Part shown: piece after piece, positions 1 through 9,144 of the stretch
Position numbering within the stretch: position 1 is the first letter of the stretch
How the letters are laid out: the number at the start of each line of letters is the position of its first letter
NCBI RefSeq assembly: GCF_001909055.1
Contig: NZ_LVWI01000056.1
Coordinates: 1-58,556, forward strand
From: Paenibacillus helianthi
GTDB taxonomy: Bacteria; Bacillota; Bacilli; Paenibacillales; Paenibacillaceae
Direction of reading: 5' to 3'
DNA: 58,556 bases
Made by a program: the position numbers and the translations under genes
Notes under the pieces: model-generated
Databases searched by the model: none
Told to the model about the DNA's origin: nothing
The model's input: only the letters and a program-made list of their open reading frames with translations

Positions 1-597
1 GTATATAGCGGCGCGATCCCGGTGACGGGCGCGGTGACGATTAAGGCCATCGCCGTGAAAGCGGGGATGACAGACAGTGCGGTAATGAGCGAAGCTTACA
101 CGATTATGGCGCAAGCGGCTGCACCATCCGCCAATCCGGCGGGAGGCGCAGTAGCGTCAGGCACGACAGTGGCGCTGAGCACCACAACGAGTGGAGCAGC
201 GATCCATTACACGCTGGATGGCAGCACGCCGACCAGTGCCAGCGCGGTATATAGCGGCGCGATCCCGGTGACGGGCGCGGTGACGATTAAGGCCATCGCC
301 GTGAAGGCGGGGATGACGGACAGTGCGGTAATGAGCGAAGCGTACACGATTATGGCGCAAGCGGCTGCACCATCCGCCAATCCGGCGGGAGGCGCAGTAG
401 CGTCAGGAACGACAGTGGCGCTGAGCACCACAACGAGTGGAGCAGCGATCCATTACACGCTGGATGGCAGCACGCCGACCAGTGCCAGCGCGGTGTATAG
501 CGGCGCGATCCCGGTGACGGGCGCGGTGACGATTAAGGCCATCGCCGTGAAAGCGGGGATGACCGACAGTGCGGTAATGAGCGAAGTGTATACGATT
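1..597 (+). repeat. 246-bp in-frame tandem repeats (about 2.4 copies in view)
   Basis: The same sequence restarts at 1, 247 and 493, a period of 246 bp or 82 codons. Copies differ by only a few substitutions, mostly silent (for example gtatat versus gtgtat at the unit start). Such identity at DNA level suggests recent amplification or gene conversion. The array continues past the left edge, so its copy number is unknown and prone to assembly collapse. Confidence 0.95.
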
Positions 598-2790
598 TCG
601 GCAGCACCGAACAGCATAATTAGTCCGGTCAGTGCCGCTTTTGACAAAAAACAGACCCAACAGGCCGATCTGGCCGTTGAACTGACTCTGAATGGCAATA
701 CGTTCACCGGAATCTCCAACGGGATAGCCAACCTTACTTTGGGAACGGATTACACGCTGTCCGGCAGTACGGTAACGATTGCCAAGGAATACCTTGCTGC
801 TATGGCTACAGGTACAACGAACTTAACCTTCAGATTTAGCGCAGGCGCAGTTCAGAATTTAGAAATTACAGTAACCGATACAACGGTTCCTGTACCCGGT
901 GTACCTTTACTGCAATCCGCAGTTTTCGGTAATGCTCAGGTGCAATTGATCTGGACGCCGGTAGAGGGTGCATCAGGGTACAAGATTTTCCAAAGACTGG
1001 CTGATTCGGCATATGGCAGTGAAGTCGATACCGTCAGCGGTTCAGTCTACGGCTATAATGCGGTGAATCTATTAAATGGAACGACCTATTATTTTGTGGT
1101 CAAAGCAACCAATGCGGAAGGTGACAGTGCGGCCTCCAACGAACGGAGCGCCACTCCAAAAACAGTTCCAGGGGCTCCGGCCAATGTAACAGCAGTATCC
1201 GGTAGTGGGCAAGCGATCATTTCCTTCACGGCGCCTGAGACAAACGGAGGCAGCCCGATTACAGGGTATGAGATTACCTCCTCGCCGGGGAATATTGTAG
1301 CTAATGGAACTGCAAGTCCCATTACAGTCACGGGACTTACCAATGGAACGACTTATACTTTTACGGTAAAAGCGGTCAACAGCGCAGGCAGCAGCACGGC
1401 CTCAGCCTTATCGAATGCCGTAATGCCAATCGCTCCATCCAGCGGAGGGGGAGACCCTTCGCCTGCTGTACCAACACCAACACCAACGCCAACACCAACA
1501 CCAACATCAATGTCAATACCAACAGCGGCACCAGCCCCCACCGGTTTTGACATTCTTGTAAATGGCAAGGTGGAGAGCGCCGGAACAGTATCCACTGCCA
1601 CAGTAAATGGACAGACGGCCTTGACCGTAGCCATTGATCAGGTCAAGCTGGAAGAGAAACTCGCGGTGGAAGGGCAGGGTGCTGTAATTACAATTCCGGT
1701 AAACCTGAAATCGGATATTGTTATTGGCGAGTTGAATGGTCAAATGATTAAGAATATGGAGAATAAGCAAGCGGTATTAGAGTTGAAGAGTGGAACGGCA
1801 ACCTATACCCTGCCTGCTGGGCAAATCAATATTGATGCAATCTCAAGTCAGCTCGGAACTACAGTTGCTCTTGAGGATATTAAAATCAAAATTGAAATTG
1901 CTACTCCTGCAGCGGATACATTAAGAATAGTAGGGAATTCGGCTGTTCAAGGCGGATTCACGTTAGTTGCACCTCCGCTCAATTTTGTGGTGCGGGCAGA
2001 GTATGATGGTAAAACCATTGAAATCTCCAAATTTAACGCCTATGTAGAACGGGAAATGGCTCTTCCGGAGGGTGTGGATCCGAAGAAGATTACAACAGCC
2101 ATCGTGGTTGAGCCGGATGGATCGGTGAGACACGTACCTACTAAGGTCACAACGATTGACCAAAAGTATTTTGCCAAGGTGAACAGCTTAACCAACAGTA
2201 CCTATTCCATTATCTGGAATCCACTGGAATTCAAGGATATGGCCGGACACTGGGCTAAAGATATCGTCAATAACATGGGTTCACGGAAGATCATTGACGG
2301 TACAGAAGAGGGGATATTTACTCCCGATGCGGATATCACACGCGCTGAATTCGCTGCAATCATCGTACGCGGACTTGGACTGAAGCTGGAAAACAGCACA
2401 GCTCCATTTACGGATGTGAAGGCAGGGGCTTGGTACAGTAGTGTGGTCCAAACCGCCTATGCATACAATCTAATCACTGGATTCGAAGACGGCAGCTTCC
2501 GTCCGGCAGACAAGATTACCCGGGAGCAAGCGATGACCATCATAGCTAAGGCGATGAAGATCACCGCATTGAAAGACAAACTTCCGGCTCAAACCGCAAC
2601 TGAGCTGTTAAGCCCGTTCAAGGATGCCGGCATTGTCTCGCAGTGGGCAGTGAACAGTGCTGCGGATAGTATTCAGGCAGGTATCGTCTCCGGACGCAGT
2701 GCCTCCCAGTTGTCTCCTCAAGCTTATGTTACAAGAGCCGAGGTTGCTGCTATGATCCAAAGATTGCTGCAAAAGTCCAATTTGATCTAG
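1..2790 (+). CDS. Modular SLH-domain cell-surface protein (5' end outside window)
   Basis: The reading frame is open from the first base, so the gene starts upstream and its signal peptide is not visible. Modules in order, by base: beta-hexosaminidase C-terminal-type repeats (to about 597, motif HYTLDGSTPT); an X2-like carbohydrate-associated domain (about 600-885); two fibronectin type III domains (about 900-1160 and 1165-1430); a Pro-Thr linker of repeated PT (about 1440-1540); an unassigned beta-rich region; and three SLH domains (about 2224-2790). SLH domains hold proteins on pyruvylated cell-wall polymers, so the product is probably anchored at the surface with its repeats projecting outward. 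No catalytic domain is visible in this portion. The enzyme or adhesin part, if any, lies upstream. A strong terminator follows. Confidence 0.9.
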   Translation, partial: VYSGAIPVTGAVTIKAIAVKAGMTDSAVMSEAYTIMAQAAAPSANPAGGAVASGTTVALSTTTSGAAIHYTLDGSTPTSASAVYSGAIPVTGAVTIKAIAVKAGMTDSAVMSEAYTIMAQAAAPSANPAGGAVASGTTVALSTTTSGAAIHYTLDGSTPTSASAVYSGAIPVTGAVTIKAIAVKAGMTDSAVMSEVYTISAAPNSIISPVSAAFDKKQTQQADLAVELTLNGNTFTGISNGIANLTLGTDYTLSGSTVTIAKEYLAAMATGTTNLTFRFSAGAVQNLEITVTDTTVPVPGVPLLQSAVFGNAQVQLIWTPVEGASGYKIFQRLADSAYGSEVDTVSGSVYGYNAVNLLNGTTYYFVVKATNAEGDSAASNERSATPKTVPGAPANVTAVSGSGQAIISFTAPETNGGSPITGYEITSSPGNIVANGTASPITVTGLTNGTTYTFTVKAVNSAGSSTASALSNAVMPIAPSSGGGDPSPAVPTPTPTPTPTPTSMSIPTAAPAPTGFDILVNGKVESAGTVSTATVNGQTALTVAIDQVKLEEKLAVEGQGAVITIPVNLKSDIVIGELNGQMIKNMENKQAVLELKSGTATYTLPAGQINIDAISSQLGTTVALEDIKIKIEIATPAADTLRIVGNSAVQGGFTLVAPPLNFVVRAEYDGKTIEISKFNAYVEREMALPEGVDPKKITTAIVVEPDGSVRHVPTKVTTIDQKYFAKVNSLTNSTYSIIWNPLEFKDMAGHWAKDIVNNMGSRKIIDGTEEGIFTPDADITRAEFAAIIVRGLGLKLENSTAPFTDVKAGAWYSSVVQTAYAYNLITGFEDGSFRPADKITREQAMTIIAKAMKITALKDKLPAQTATELLSPFKDAGIVSQWAVNSAADSIQAGIVSGRSASQLSPQAYVTRAEVAAMIQRLLQKSNLI

Positions 2791-2803
2791 ATAAAATCAC
2801 CTT

Positions 2804-2846
2804 GCGCCTCCCGAGCTGCCCAGCAGCCGGGAGGCGCTTTTTTTTC
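2804..2846 (+). terminator. Rho-independent terminator after the SLH gene
   Basis: A 10-bp perfect stem (GCGCCTCCCG with CGGGAGGCGC) closes a short loop and is followed by eight T residues, just after the stop codon. Confidence 0.92.
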
Positions 2847-2847
2847 C

Positions 2848-2905
2848 TGAATATATGTTTCTTGCTATAAATCAAGGACGGCAAAGCCGTTTCCACTGGG
2901 TCATC
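2848..2905. repeat. Dispersed hairpin repeat, copy 1
   Basis: This stretch shares ATATGTTTC, GCTATAAAT and GGACGGCAAAGCCGTTTCC-type segments with the element at about 48654-48758, and its first half with 49611-49671. It lies between a terminator and the next promoter, in non-coding DNA. It looks like a dispersed intergenic repeat family. Mobility is not shown. Confidence 0.6.
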
Positions 2906-3002
2906 CGGCAATACCCACCGCTGCAACCTTTACGGATTGTCACCCGTCAGAATGAACAGATTGATCTCAGAGAGAACAGACAACCCAAGGAGATGATACT
3001 GC

Positions 3003-3671
3003 ATGAACACTTCATTCAAAGCAACAGCCGGAATCCTAATACTAACTGGTATATTGGGGCTTTCCGCCTGCAGCTCCTCCAATAATGACGCAGCTAACGC
3101 CACCCCGGAAGCTACGGCAATTTCACAACCGGAGGCAAGCAGCTCGCCTGCGCCTTCCACAGAACCGTCGAAAGTACCGTCTGCGGCTTCGCCAAATGCT
3201 GCAGGCGGAGGCAGCGAATCAGCCTCTTCACCAGAGGACAGCAGCAAGCTGCTTGAAGAGCTTTTACAGCTGGCACAGCAAGGCAAAGTACCAGGTGTGG
3301 AATATGCTGCACACACCGGGTTAATTGACGAGGTGGAAGCGGCCTGGGGCGAGCCCGATACGAAGGAGTCGGCGGGTAAAGGCATCTATTCAACATACAG
3401 TAAGAAGCATGTGGTCTTCGGCTTCAATAAGGGCAGCAAGATCTTTGACGTCCGTTCCAGTGCTGCCGATCTGCAGAAGCTGACACTGAAGCAGATTGAA
3501 GCAGTGCTCGGCACACCGGATCATACCACGGTCAATGGCAGCGATAAAATCTACATTTACCAGGCAGGCAAGCAATACGATCTCAAGTTCATCATTCCAG
3601 ACGCTTCCAGCACGGTGGATCATATTTCTGTATTTTCTGAACAGGATTCGATTAACAATATGGCCGGATAA
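3003..3671 (+). CDS. YjgB-like (DUF4309) lipoprotein
   Basis: The 222-residue protein starts with a lipoprotein signal ending in the lipobox LSAC (Cys23), then a Ser/Ala/Pro-rich linker to about residue 80, then a folded domain. The C-terminal part (GVEYAAHTGLIDEVEAAWG, with a second copy of the pattern around LGTPDHTTV) resembles DUF4309 proteins of the B. subtilis YjgB type, whose function is unknown. It should be anchored to the outer face of the membrane. AAGGAG lies about ten bases before the ATG. A promoter for the next gene appears to overlap its 3' end. Confidence 0.8.
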   Translation: MNTSFKATAGILILTGILGLSACSSSNNDAANATPEATAISQPEASSSPAPSTEPSKVPSAASPNAAGGGSESASSPEDSSKLLEELLQLAQQGKVPGVEYAAHTGLIDEVEAAWGEPDTKESAGKGIYSTYSKKHVVFGFNKGSKIFDVRSSAADLQKLTLKQIEAVLGTPDHTTVNGSDKIYIYQAGKQYDLKFIIPDASSTVDHISVFSEQDSINNMAG

Positions 3672-3679
3672 GCTATAAT
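3652..3679 (+). promoter_or_regulatory. Candidate sigma-A promoter for the 3717 regulator
   Basis: TTAACA (3652-3657), a 16-base gap and TATAAT (3674-3679) overlap the end of the lipoprotein gene and lie about 40 bases before the regulator's ATG. This would let the regulator be expressed separately. Confidence 0.5.
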
Positions 3680-3716
3680 ACCTCCATGGACTTATCCTTG
3701 GAAAAGAGGTTCGGCT

Positions 3717-4871
3717 ATGCAACTTGAATTAGACGGGAGCGAATACACCGTCACAGCAGGCGGGATTACGATCACGCTGCTGCCCAAGGAATTCGCTCTT
3801 CTGCAATTTCTGTACCGCAACCGTGGGCGTACGTTCAGCCGGGAGCAGCTGCTGGATCATGTATGGCCATTGGAGTACCCGGTAGAACGGACAGTGGATG
3901 ACCATATCTACCGGCTGCGCAAAAAGCTGGCCGTCCTGAGCGGCCTGGGCATTCGGACTGTCCGGGGGTTCGGGTACAGTCTGACTCTGCCGGGAACTCC
4001 AGCCGGCGTAATGATCAATCCCACAACGAATGATTTGGAGCTGCGCGAAACCATGCGCGGTGTATTCTCCAAGTTTCATGTATACGGCCAAGGCAAATCC
4101 ATGCTGACATTGGCGCGCCAGCAGGACATTCTTGGGTTTGAGCTGGACCCGGAATATTCGATGGTCATTCACTTTGTACAGGGAGATTTGGATTGGCTGT
4201 TGCACACGGAAGAAGTTCCGCTCAAGGACCGGCTGTTTTATTTGCTGCTGTACCACTTTTTCTCTGGTGATCCCAAGGAGAGACTTGCGTATTGCGAGCA
4301 GATCATTGAACGGCAGCTGCTGTACCCTGAATATCAGCTGGAGCTGGAAATCCTCACGATTCTGGACTTGTTCACTCTTGCGGGACAACCGGAGCGGGCC
4401 GTGGAGCGTTTGGAACATTCATATCAGGTCATTGCTGAGCTTGGTTATGAAAATTTCATTCCCGTGACCTTGATTACGGAACTTTTTGTGCATCTCGTGG
4501 CGGGAACCGGGGATGACAAGCTTAACCGGGTGGACGAAGCGATTGCAGCTGTCCTTCAGGAGAAGCCCTTTCTACGGGAGATTGGTAGCTATAAAGTGGT
4601 AAAGGGACTTTGGAGCTTACGGCTGGAACATTGGCAGGAATCTGAGAATCTGCTGGATGAGGGCTTGCAGGTACTGGAGATGTCAGAATTCGTTCCGCTG
4701 AGGCTCTACGCATTATACCGGATTGTCCATTTCTGCCGTATGTTCCCGCCCTCCAAAAAACTGCAGCGTAAATATGAAGACTTGTTCGCGCTGGAGCTGG
4801 AGCAATCCGGGTTAAACCGGATGGAGAAGCCTTTGGAGCACCTGATGCAGCAATTGCTCAAATCCCTCTGA
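3717..4871 (+). CDS. Winged-helix transcriptional regulator with C-terminal helical repeats
   Basis: Residues about 1-95 form an OmpR/PhoB-type winged helix (LLPKEFALLQFLYRNRGR, then REQLLDHVWP and TVDDHIYRLRKKL, ending IRTVRGFGYSL). No phosphorylatable receiver domain precedes it. The remaining 290 residues are leucine-rich helices with TPR-like spacing, giving a layout reminiscent of SARP/AfsR-type or BTAD regulators. It probably binds direct repeats at promoters, with the helical part sensing an unknown signal. The next gene, 83 bases on, encodes an MFS exporter and is a plausible target. AAGAGG precedes the ATG. Confidence 0.8.
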   Translation: MQLELDGSEYTVTAGGITITLLPKEFALLQFLYRNRGRTFSREQLLDHVWPLEYPVERTVDDHIYRLRKKLAVLSGLGIRTVRGFGYSLTLPGTPAGVMINPTTNDLELRETMRGVFSKFHVYGQGKSMLTLARQQDILGFELDPEYSMVIHFVQGDLDWLLHTEEVPLKDRLFYLLLYHFFSGDPKERLAYCEQIIERQLLYPEYQLELEILTILDLFTLAGQPERAVERLEHSYQVIAELGYENFIPVTLITELFVHLVAGTGDDKLNRVDEAIAAVLQEKPFLREIGSYKVVKGLWSLRLEHWQESENLLDEGLQVLEMSEFVPLRLYALYRIVHFCRMFPPSKKLQRKYEDLFALELEQSGLNRMEKPLEHLMQQLLKSL

Positions 4872-4954
4872 TTATTCTCTGACAATTCCCCGTTACAGTT
4901 AGATCATGAATGATCCTGTTCCATGATTCTAAATGTAACCTGGAGGAATGACAG

Positions 4955-6232
4955 ATGGAAACTTCTCTGAAGCAGGGGAACAGCCTGCTGCACAACAAAG
5001 TATACATGCGCGTGTACAGCGCTTTCGCCACAGCAACTTTTGGTGACTGGTTCGATACACTGGCGATTCAGGTTCTCGTCGGCTACCGCTGGCAGGCCAG
5101 TCCGCTAATGCTGGCACTGATTCCGGTAGCCATGGCGCTGCCAAGCGTTCTGCTCGGCTCTGTGGCCGGGGTCGCTGCCGACCGCCTGAACAAGCTGAAG
5201 CTGATGCGCATGTGCGATCTGCTTACCGCGATCCTGACCGTACTGGTGTTGTTCGCACCCGGTATGGTGTGGCTGCTGCCGCTGCTGGTGCTGCGATCTT
5301 CGATTTCCACGCTGAACGTTCCGGCTCAGCAGTCCATGACCCGCAGTATTGTCAGAGAGGATCAGCTGCTTCAGGCCACCTCTCTGAACGGTATCGTGAA
5401 CCAGGGCTCCAAAATCGCCGGTCCCCTGCTTGGCGGTGTTGCGCTTACGCTGCTCAGTCCGCATTGGTGTATTTTGCTGAATGCCGTATTTCGGGTAGGC
5501 TCCTATTTGCTTCTCCTCTCGGTCAAAAACATCCCTACAGAAGGTGAACTCCCGGCTGCACAGACGCAGGCGGAGAGAGTTCCAATGGGTATGATGTGGA
5601 AAGAGGGCTGGAGCTTTATGCTGCGCAGCCGCTTGCTGCTGCATACGATGTTATTTGGACTTGCCGGCGCTCTGGCGATTCAGATCATTGATTTCCAGTT
5701 CACCAGCCTGTTCCGGGTGATCTCACCGGTGAATGAATCCCTGCTGGGCTGGATGGTGGCCGCCTCCGGCGTAGGTGCCGTAGCTGTCATTCTGCTTCTG
5801 GGTAAGTTGAAACCGGGAACACGTTATGGTCTGAGACTGGGTACGGGTTATGTGCTGATCGGCGGATCGGTTGGGGGTCTCGGACTACTACAGCCGGGCG
5901 CTTCTGCGCTTTGGGTGTTGTTGTTCGGCTTCGTACTGGGGATTGGGAATGGAACCTTTTTCGTGACCTTCAATTACTGCCTGCAAAAAGAAACCCCGCC
6001 CCACATGACCGGCCGTATCTTCGGCATTCAGAGCACCATCCTCGGGGTGGTGATGATTGCGGCGCCTCTGCTGGGAGGGCTACTGGTCCAAATGGCCGGG
6101 CCTGGCCGTATCTTCTTGGATTTTGGCGTCGTTCAAGTGCTGCTCGGGCTCGCCGGTATCCTCTTTGGCCGGTTACTTTGGCCTGAGGCCAAGCCGGAGC
6201 GGGGACAGACAGCAGTGGAGCATAGTTCTTAA
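4955..6232 (+). CDS. MFS exporter (macrolide-efflux-like)
   Basis: This 425-residue protein has about twelve hydrophobic segments and an N-terminal GDWFDTLAIQVLVGYRW region typical of the MFS group that includes Mef macrolide and enterobactin-type exporters. The motif-A equivalent is AGVAADRLNKLKLM after the second helix. It should be an inner-membrane proton-driven exporter; the substrate cannot be read from sequence. GGAGG lies seven bases before the ATG. It follows the winged-helix regulator in the same direction and precedes the phosphatase gene by 25 bases, so the last two may be co-transcribed. Confidence 0.85.
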   Translation: METSLKQGNSLLHNKVYMRVYSAFATATFGDWFDTLAIQVLVGYRWQASPLMLALIPVAMALPSVLLGSVAGVAADRLNKLKLMRMCDLLTAILTVLVLFAPGMVWLLPLLVLRSSISTLNVPAQQSMTRSIVREDQLLQATSLNGIVNQGSKIAGPLLGGVALTLLSPHWCILLNAVFRVGSYLLLLSVKNIPTEGELPAAQTQAERVPMGMMWKEGWSFMLRSRLLLHTMLFGLAGALAIQIIDFQFTSLFRVISPVNESLLGWMVAASGVGAVAVILLLGKLKPGTRYGLRLGTGYVLIGGSVGGLGLLQPGASALWVLLFGFVLGIGNGTFFVTFNYCLQKETPPHMTGRIFGIQSTILGVVMIAAPLLGGLLVQMAGPGRIFLDFGVVQVLLGLAGILFGRLLWPEAKPERGQTAVEHSS

Positions 6233-6257
6233 CATATCTCATTTACAGGAGGGTCCA

Positions 6258-6836
6258 ATGACAACTTACATTTATATGGTTCGGCATGGAGATTCGCTCA
6301 AAACCTCGGGCAATGAAAGATCTCGCGTATTGTCCCCTCAGGGTGAGAAGGATGCGCGTAGAGTAACGGAACGGTTGCTGAACGAAGGCATACATACGCT
6401 ATACAGCAGTCCCTATGTCAGAGCAGTGGATACAATTGCCGGACTGGCTAAGGTACTAGGCCAAGAAGTCCATAGGATTGAGGATTTAAAAGAAAAATGC
6501 TGGACGGTTGACGACCGTACGCTGCAGGACCCGGAACTATATCCATATCTGGAGCGGATGTTCGAGGAGCCGGATTTTGTATTGGAGGGTGGCGGAGAGT
6601 CCAATCGGGTCTGTAAAGACCGGGCCGTAAAGGCGCTGAAGGCGATTCTGCGGAATCACCCGGACGAGCGGATTGTTATCGGTACTCACGGCATGGTGAT
6701 GACGCTGATGATGAATGAGTTTGCCGGAGAATATGGGTTGGATTTTTTGATGCAGACCACCAAGCCGGATATTTACTGTATGGAAATTATAGACGGACTA
6801 CTGACTCATGTGGAGAGACTGCCCCTTAACGACTGA
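6258..6836 (+). CDS. Histidine phosphatase family protein
   Basis: This 192-residue protein has the phosphohistidine active-site motif VRHG (His10) near the start, a typical SSPYVRAVDTIAGL segment that binds phosphate through Arg, and the second catalytic His in IGTHGMV. That is the phosphoglycerate-mutase/histidine-phosphatase fold, acting on an unidentified small phosphorylated substrate in the cytoplasm. The open frame extends upstream into the MFS gene, but the ATG at 6258 has AGGAGGG just before it and begins directly with the first beta strand, so I chose it. Confidence 0.88.
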   Translation: MTTYIYMVRHGDSLKTSGNERSRVLSPQGEKDARRVTERLLNEGIHTLYSSPYVRAVDTIAGLAKVLGQEVHRIEDLKEKCWTVDDRTLQDPELYPYLERMFEEPDFVLEGGGESNRVCKDRAVKALKAILRNHPDERIVIGTHGMVMTLMMNEFAGEYGLDFLMQTTKPDIYCMEIIDGLLTHVERLPLND

Positions 6837-7022
6837 AGTGCAGTTCCCTGAATTTGTGAAGCCGTTCAACGAATATCAGCAGCAACCACTACCTTGCCCC
6901 GGACGCTGGTTTATGTCTAAATGAAGCGGGAGCAGCGGCTGCTGAATGAAGACTTTATTTTGTCATGAATCTTGTTGACGGTTTGATGAGAACGTCGAAG
7001 GGGGGCCATTGAGCCGCCAAGG

Positions 7023-7802
7023 CTACAGCTGATAAAAGCGTGCCGTATTGGCGGTCAGCATCGCCTTCGCCTGATCGGCGGAATATCCATGGAGCGTTGC
7101 CCAGGCTGCTGCAACGTCATGAACCATTGCCGGATGGGTAGGATGTCCGGCAAAAGGGCCTTCGAACAACCAAGGACCATCCGTCTCGGCCATGACCAGC
7201 CCCGGCGGATAGCGCCGTGCGAGTGCCTGAATCTCCGGCTCATATACAATATCCGGTGTGAAGGAGATGTGGTAACCCCGTTCAATCATGCGAAGAACCG
7301 CTTCTTCCGGACCCTTGAACCAATGAAAATGAGCTCTCGTGATGCCGTGCTTCTCCAGCAAATCACAGGCGGTCACGGCATCCTCATAGACGGCATGCAG
7401 GATTACCGGCTTGTCCAGCCGGGCAGCCAGAGCAAGCTGCTCATCCAGAAGCCGCATATAAGGCTCCACTTCGAAAGCTTCACCGCGCTCCAGCGCTTCC
7501 GCTCTTGAATAGTAGGGAAGCCCGATCTCGCCTATAGCCACCATATTTTCCGCGTGCTGACTGATCCACAGTATTAGCGCGGCTAGCTCTTCTTCCGCCG
7601 GTACCGGCTGCTCGGGATGGAAACCGTAGGCCGGTTTCACCCGGCCCGGATACCGCGTAGCGATATCCTGTGTGCGGATGCAGGAGTCCAGATTCATTGA
7701 GACGGCAACCAGCGAGTGGAGGTTATGCTCCGGAAGCCCATGCAGCATGGTTTCCAGTTCTGAATCTGTATATTGCTCAAGGTGAATATGGGCATCAATC
7801 AT
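7023..7802 (-). CDS. TatD-family metal-dependent hydrolase
   Basis: The 259-residue protein begins MIDAHIHLE, the HxH metal motif of TatD-like amidohydrolases. Further ligands appear as the Glu in IGEIGLPYY, His in VILHAVYED, His in AHFHWFKG and Asp in AETDGPW. TatD proteins are metal-dependent nucleases or hydrolases; the exact substrate here is unknown. A longer in-frame start exists at 7853 but would overlap the upstream lipoprotein gene, whereas the ATG at 7802 fits the family start. It lies four bases after that gene's stop, so the two are probably one transcript. Confidence 0.88.
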   Translation of the reverse strand: MIDAHIHLEQYTDSELETMLHGLPEHNLHSLVAVSMNLDSCIRTQDIATRYPGRVKPAYGFHPEQPVPAEEELAALILWISQHAENMVAIGEIGLPYYSRAEALERGEAFEVEPYMRLLDEQLALAARLDKPVILHAVYEDAVTACDLLEKHGITRAHFHWFKGPEEAVLRMIERGYHISFTPDIVYEPEIQALARRYPPGLVMAETDGPWLFEGPFAGHPTHPAMVHDVAAAWATLHGYSADQAKAMLTANTARFYQL

Positions 7803-7806
7803 TGGT

Positions 7807-8940
7807 TCACTGCTCCTTTTCCACATACTGCTTCGTAGTATCGTAGGGTTCAAAACGGATCGAGTCCAGGTTCAATCCTCCACTGCCTGCTTTGTAATCC
7901 AGCATCAATGTCCCCATACTCTCCTCAATTCCAGCATTTACACTGGTTTCTGCCTTCAGCTTACCATTTGCCACTTGATAATGAGTAACTGCCCCGATCC
8001 CAACCTGTGTGCCAAAATGGTTCAGACCGCCATCCCCGGCACGGCCGGGAAGCCTCAAGGTCACCTTCGATGGAGCAGGGCCGGCAAGCTCAAGCCGGAC
8101 CACAACATCGCCATTGTCGAGCAAGATCTTGGAGGTGACAGCTGCCGAAGCAACCTTTTCTGCTGCCGGTACCGCAAGCTCCTTCCACTCTTCCGGCTTG
8201 ACCACATGGACCCCCTCCAGGGAAATTCCGGTTCCTGTGCCAAGGCTGAATACCACTGTAGCTTCCGGTTTTCCGTCGTTATCCACATCGGCATAGTAAA
8301 GCACCGGAGGGTAAGACCCAAGTCTGGGAGCTTCCCATTTGAAACTGTGCTTTCTGCCATTCACCTCGAGGATAAACCCTTTATAGGTACTGCCATCCTT
8401 CCGGGCCGCATACAGCTTGACCTTGCCGGAAGTGCCAGCTGCGACCGCCAATGGTTCAGCGGGAACCCGCACGGATGTACTGACATCTCCAGACGTAATG
8501 GATACTGCACTACCAGAGGCTGTTAGCTTGGCTTCGGCCCCAGTTAATGAAGACACCGCACCAGCAGAAATATACACATGCCCCTCCTTCAGAAGGACAG
8601 GCCCTTCAAGGCTGTCTTCATAACCGCCGTCAGTCTGCGTATATTGAACCTGCATGGCTGAACGGCCGGGTGAAAGAATCGTACGGGAGCTGTTATCGGT
8701 TAGGGTGAGCTTTTTACGTGTATTATCCCATTTCAATTCAACCGGATAATATTCCAGCAGCACTCTTGCGGGAACATACAGGATCTCCCCGGAATGAAAC
8801 GGATGAAGCTTGGGCAGAACAGGTTGGCCGTCTACAGACAGGGTGAGTGGTGCGGCGGCGGATATTGAATCTATAGTTGGAGCTGCCGCACATCCGGCAA
8901 TTAGCAGGGCGAGGGCGGAAGCGGTCAGTATTTTTTTCAC
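7807..8940 (-). CDS. Lipoprotein with copper-amine-oxidase N-terminal-like domain
   Basis: From the GTG at 8940 the 377-residue product starts with a lipoprotein signal and lipobox IAGC (Cys17). GGAGG lies seven bases upstream, which decides this start over an ATG at 8979. Residues about 30-130 (PVLPKLHPFHSGEILYVPARVLLEYY ... WDNTRKKLTL) resemble the copper-amine-oxidase N-terminal-like domain common in Paenibacillus surface proteins. This module is not itself an oxidase. The middle contains YYADVDNDGKPEATVVF, an FG-GAP/VCBS-like calcium-binding strand. It is predicted to sit on the outer membrane face and heads an operon with the TatD gene. Confidence 0.8.
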   Translation of the reverse strand: MKKILTASALALLIAGCAAAPTIDSISAAAPLTLSVDGQPVLPKLHPFHSGEILYVPARVLLEYYPVELKWDNTRKKLTLTDNSSRTILSPGRSAMQVQYTQTDGGYEDSLEGPVLLKEGHVYISAGAVSSLTGAEAKLTASGSAVSITSGDVSTSVRVPAEPLAVAAGTSGKVKLYAARKDGSTYKGFILEVNGRKHSFKWEAPRLGSYPPVLYYADVDNDGKPEATVVFSLGTGTGISLEGVHVVKPEEWKELAVPAAEKVASAAVTSKILLDNGDVVVRLELAGPAPSKVTLRLPGRAGDGGLNHFGTQVGIGAVTHYQVANGKLKAETSVNAGIEESMGTLMLDYKAGSGGLNLDSIRFEPYDTTKQYVEKEQ

Positions 8941-9109
8941 AGAATAACCTCCAGAGTCTAAAAGTTCCAATCTATTCAATTATACTGTAAATGATCCGCC
9001 CGGGGGCCACGATCCGTTAACAATAAGAAGTCAGGACTGTTACGTTTGGGCGGTGGGCAGCAAAGGATACGATGGATTCGCGCTTGGGTGTGCCGGATAC
9101 AGGAGGGGC

Positions 9110-9138
9110 TTGACACTTTTTTTGTATAAACTTACCAT
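9110..9138 (+). promoter_or_regulatory. Candidate promoter for the MarR gene
   Basis: TTGACA (9110-9115) is a perfect -35. TACCAT (9133-9138), 17 bases later, is the only correctly spaced -10, and the better TATAAA (9125) is too close. If this reading is right, transcription would begin at or next to the ATG at 9145. Confidence 0.4.
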
Positions 9139-9144
9139 GGGAGA

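Noticed and set aside
3112..3396. Minus-strand frames opposite the DUF4309 lipoprotein gene
   Set aside because: They have biased low-complexity composition and no ribosome sites; the lipoprotein gene on the plus strand is well supported.
9125..9130. TATAAA as -10 for the MarR gene
   Set aside because: It is only nine bases after the TTGACA, too close for sigma-A use.
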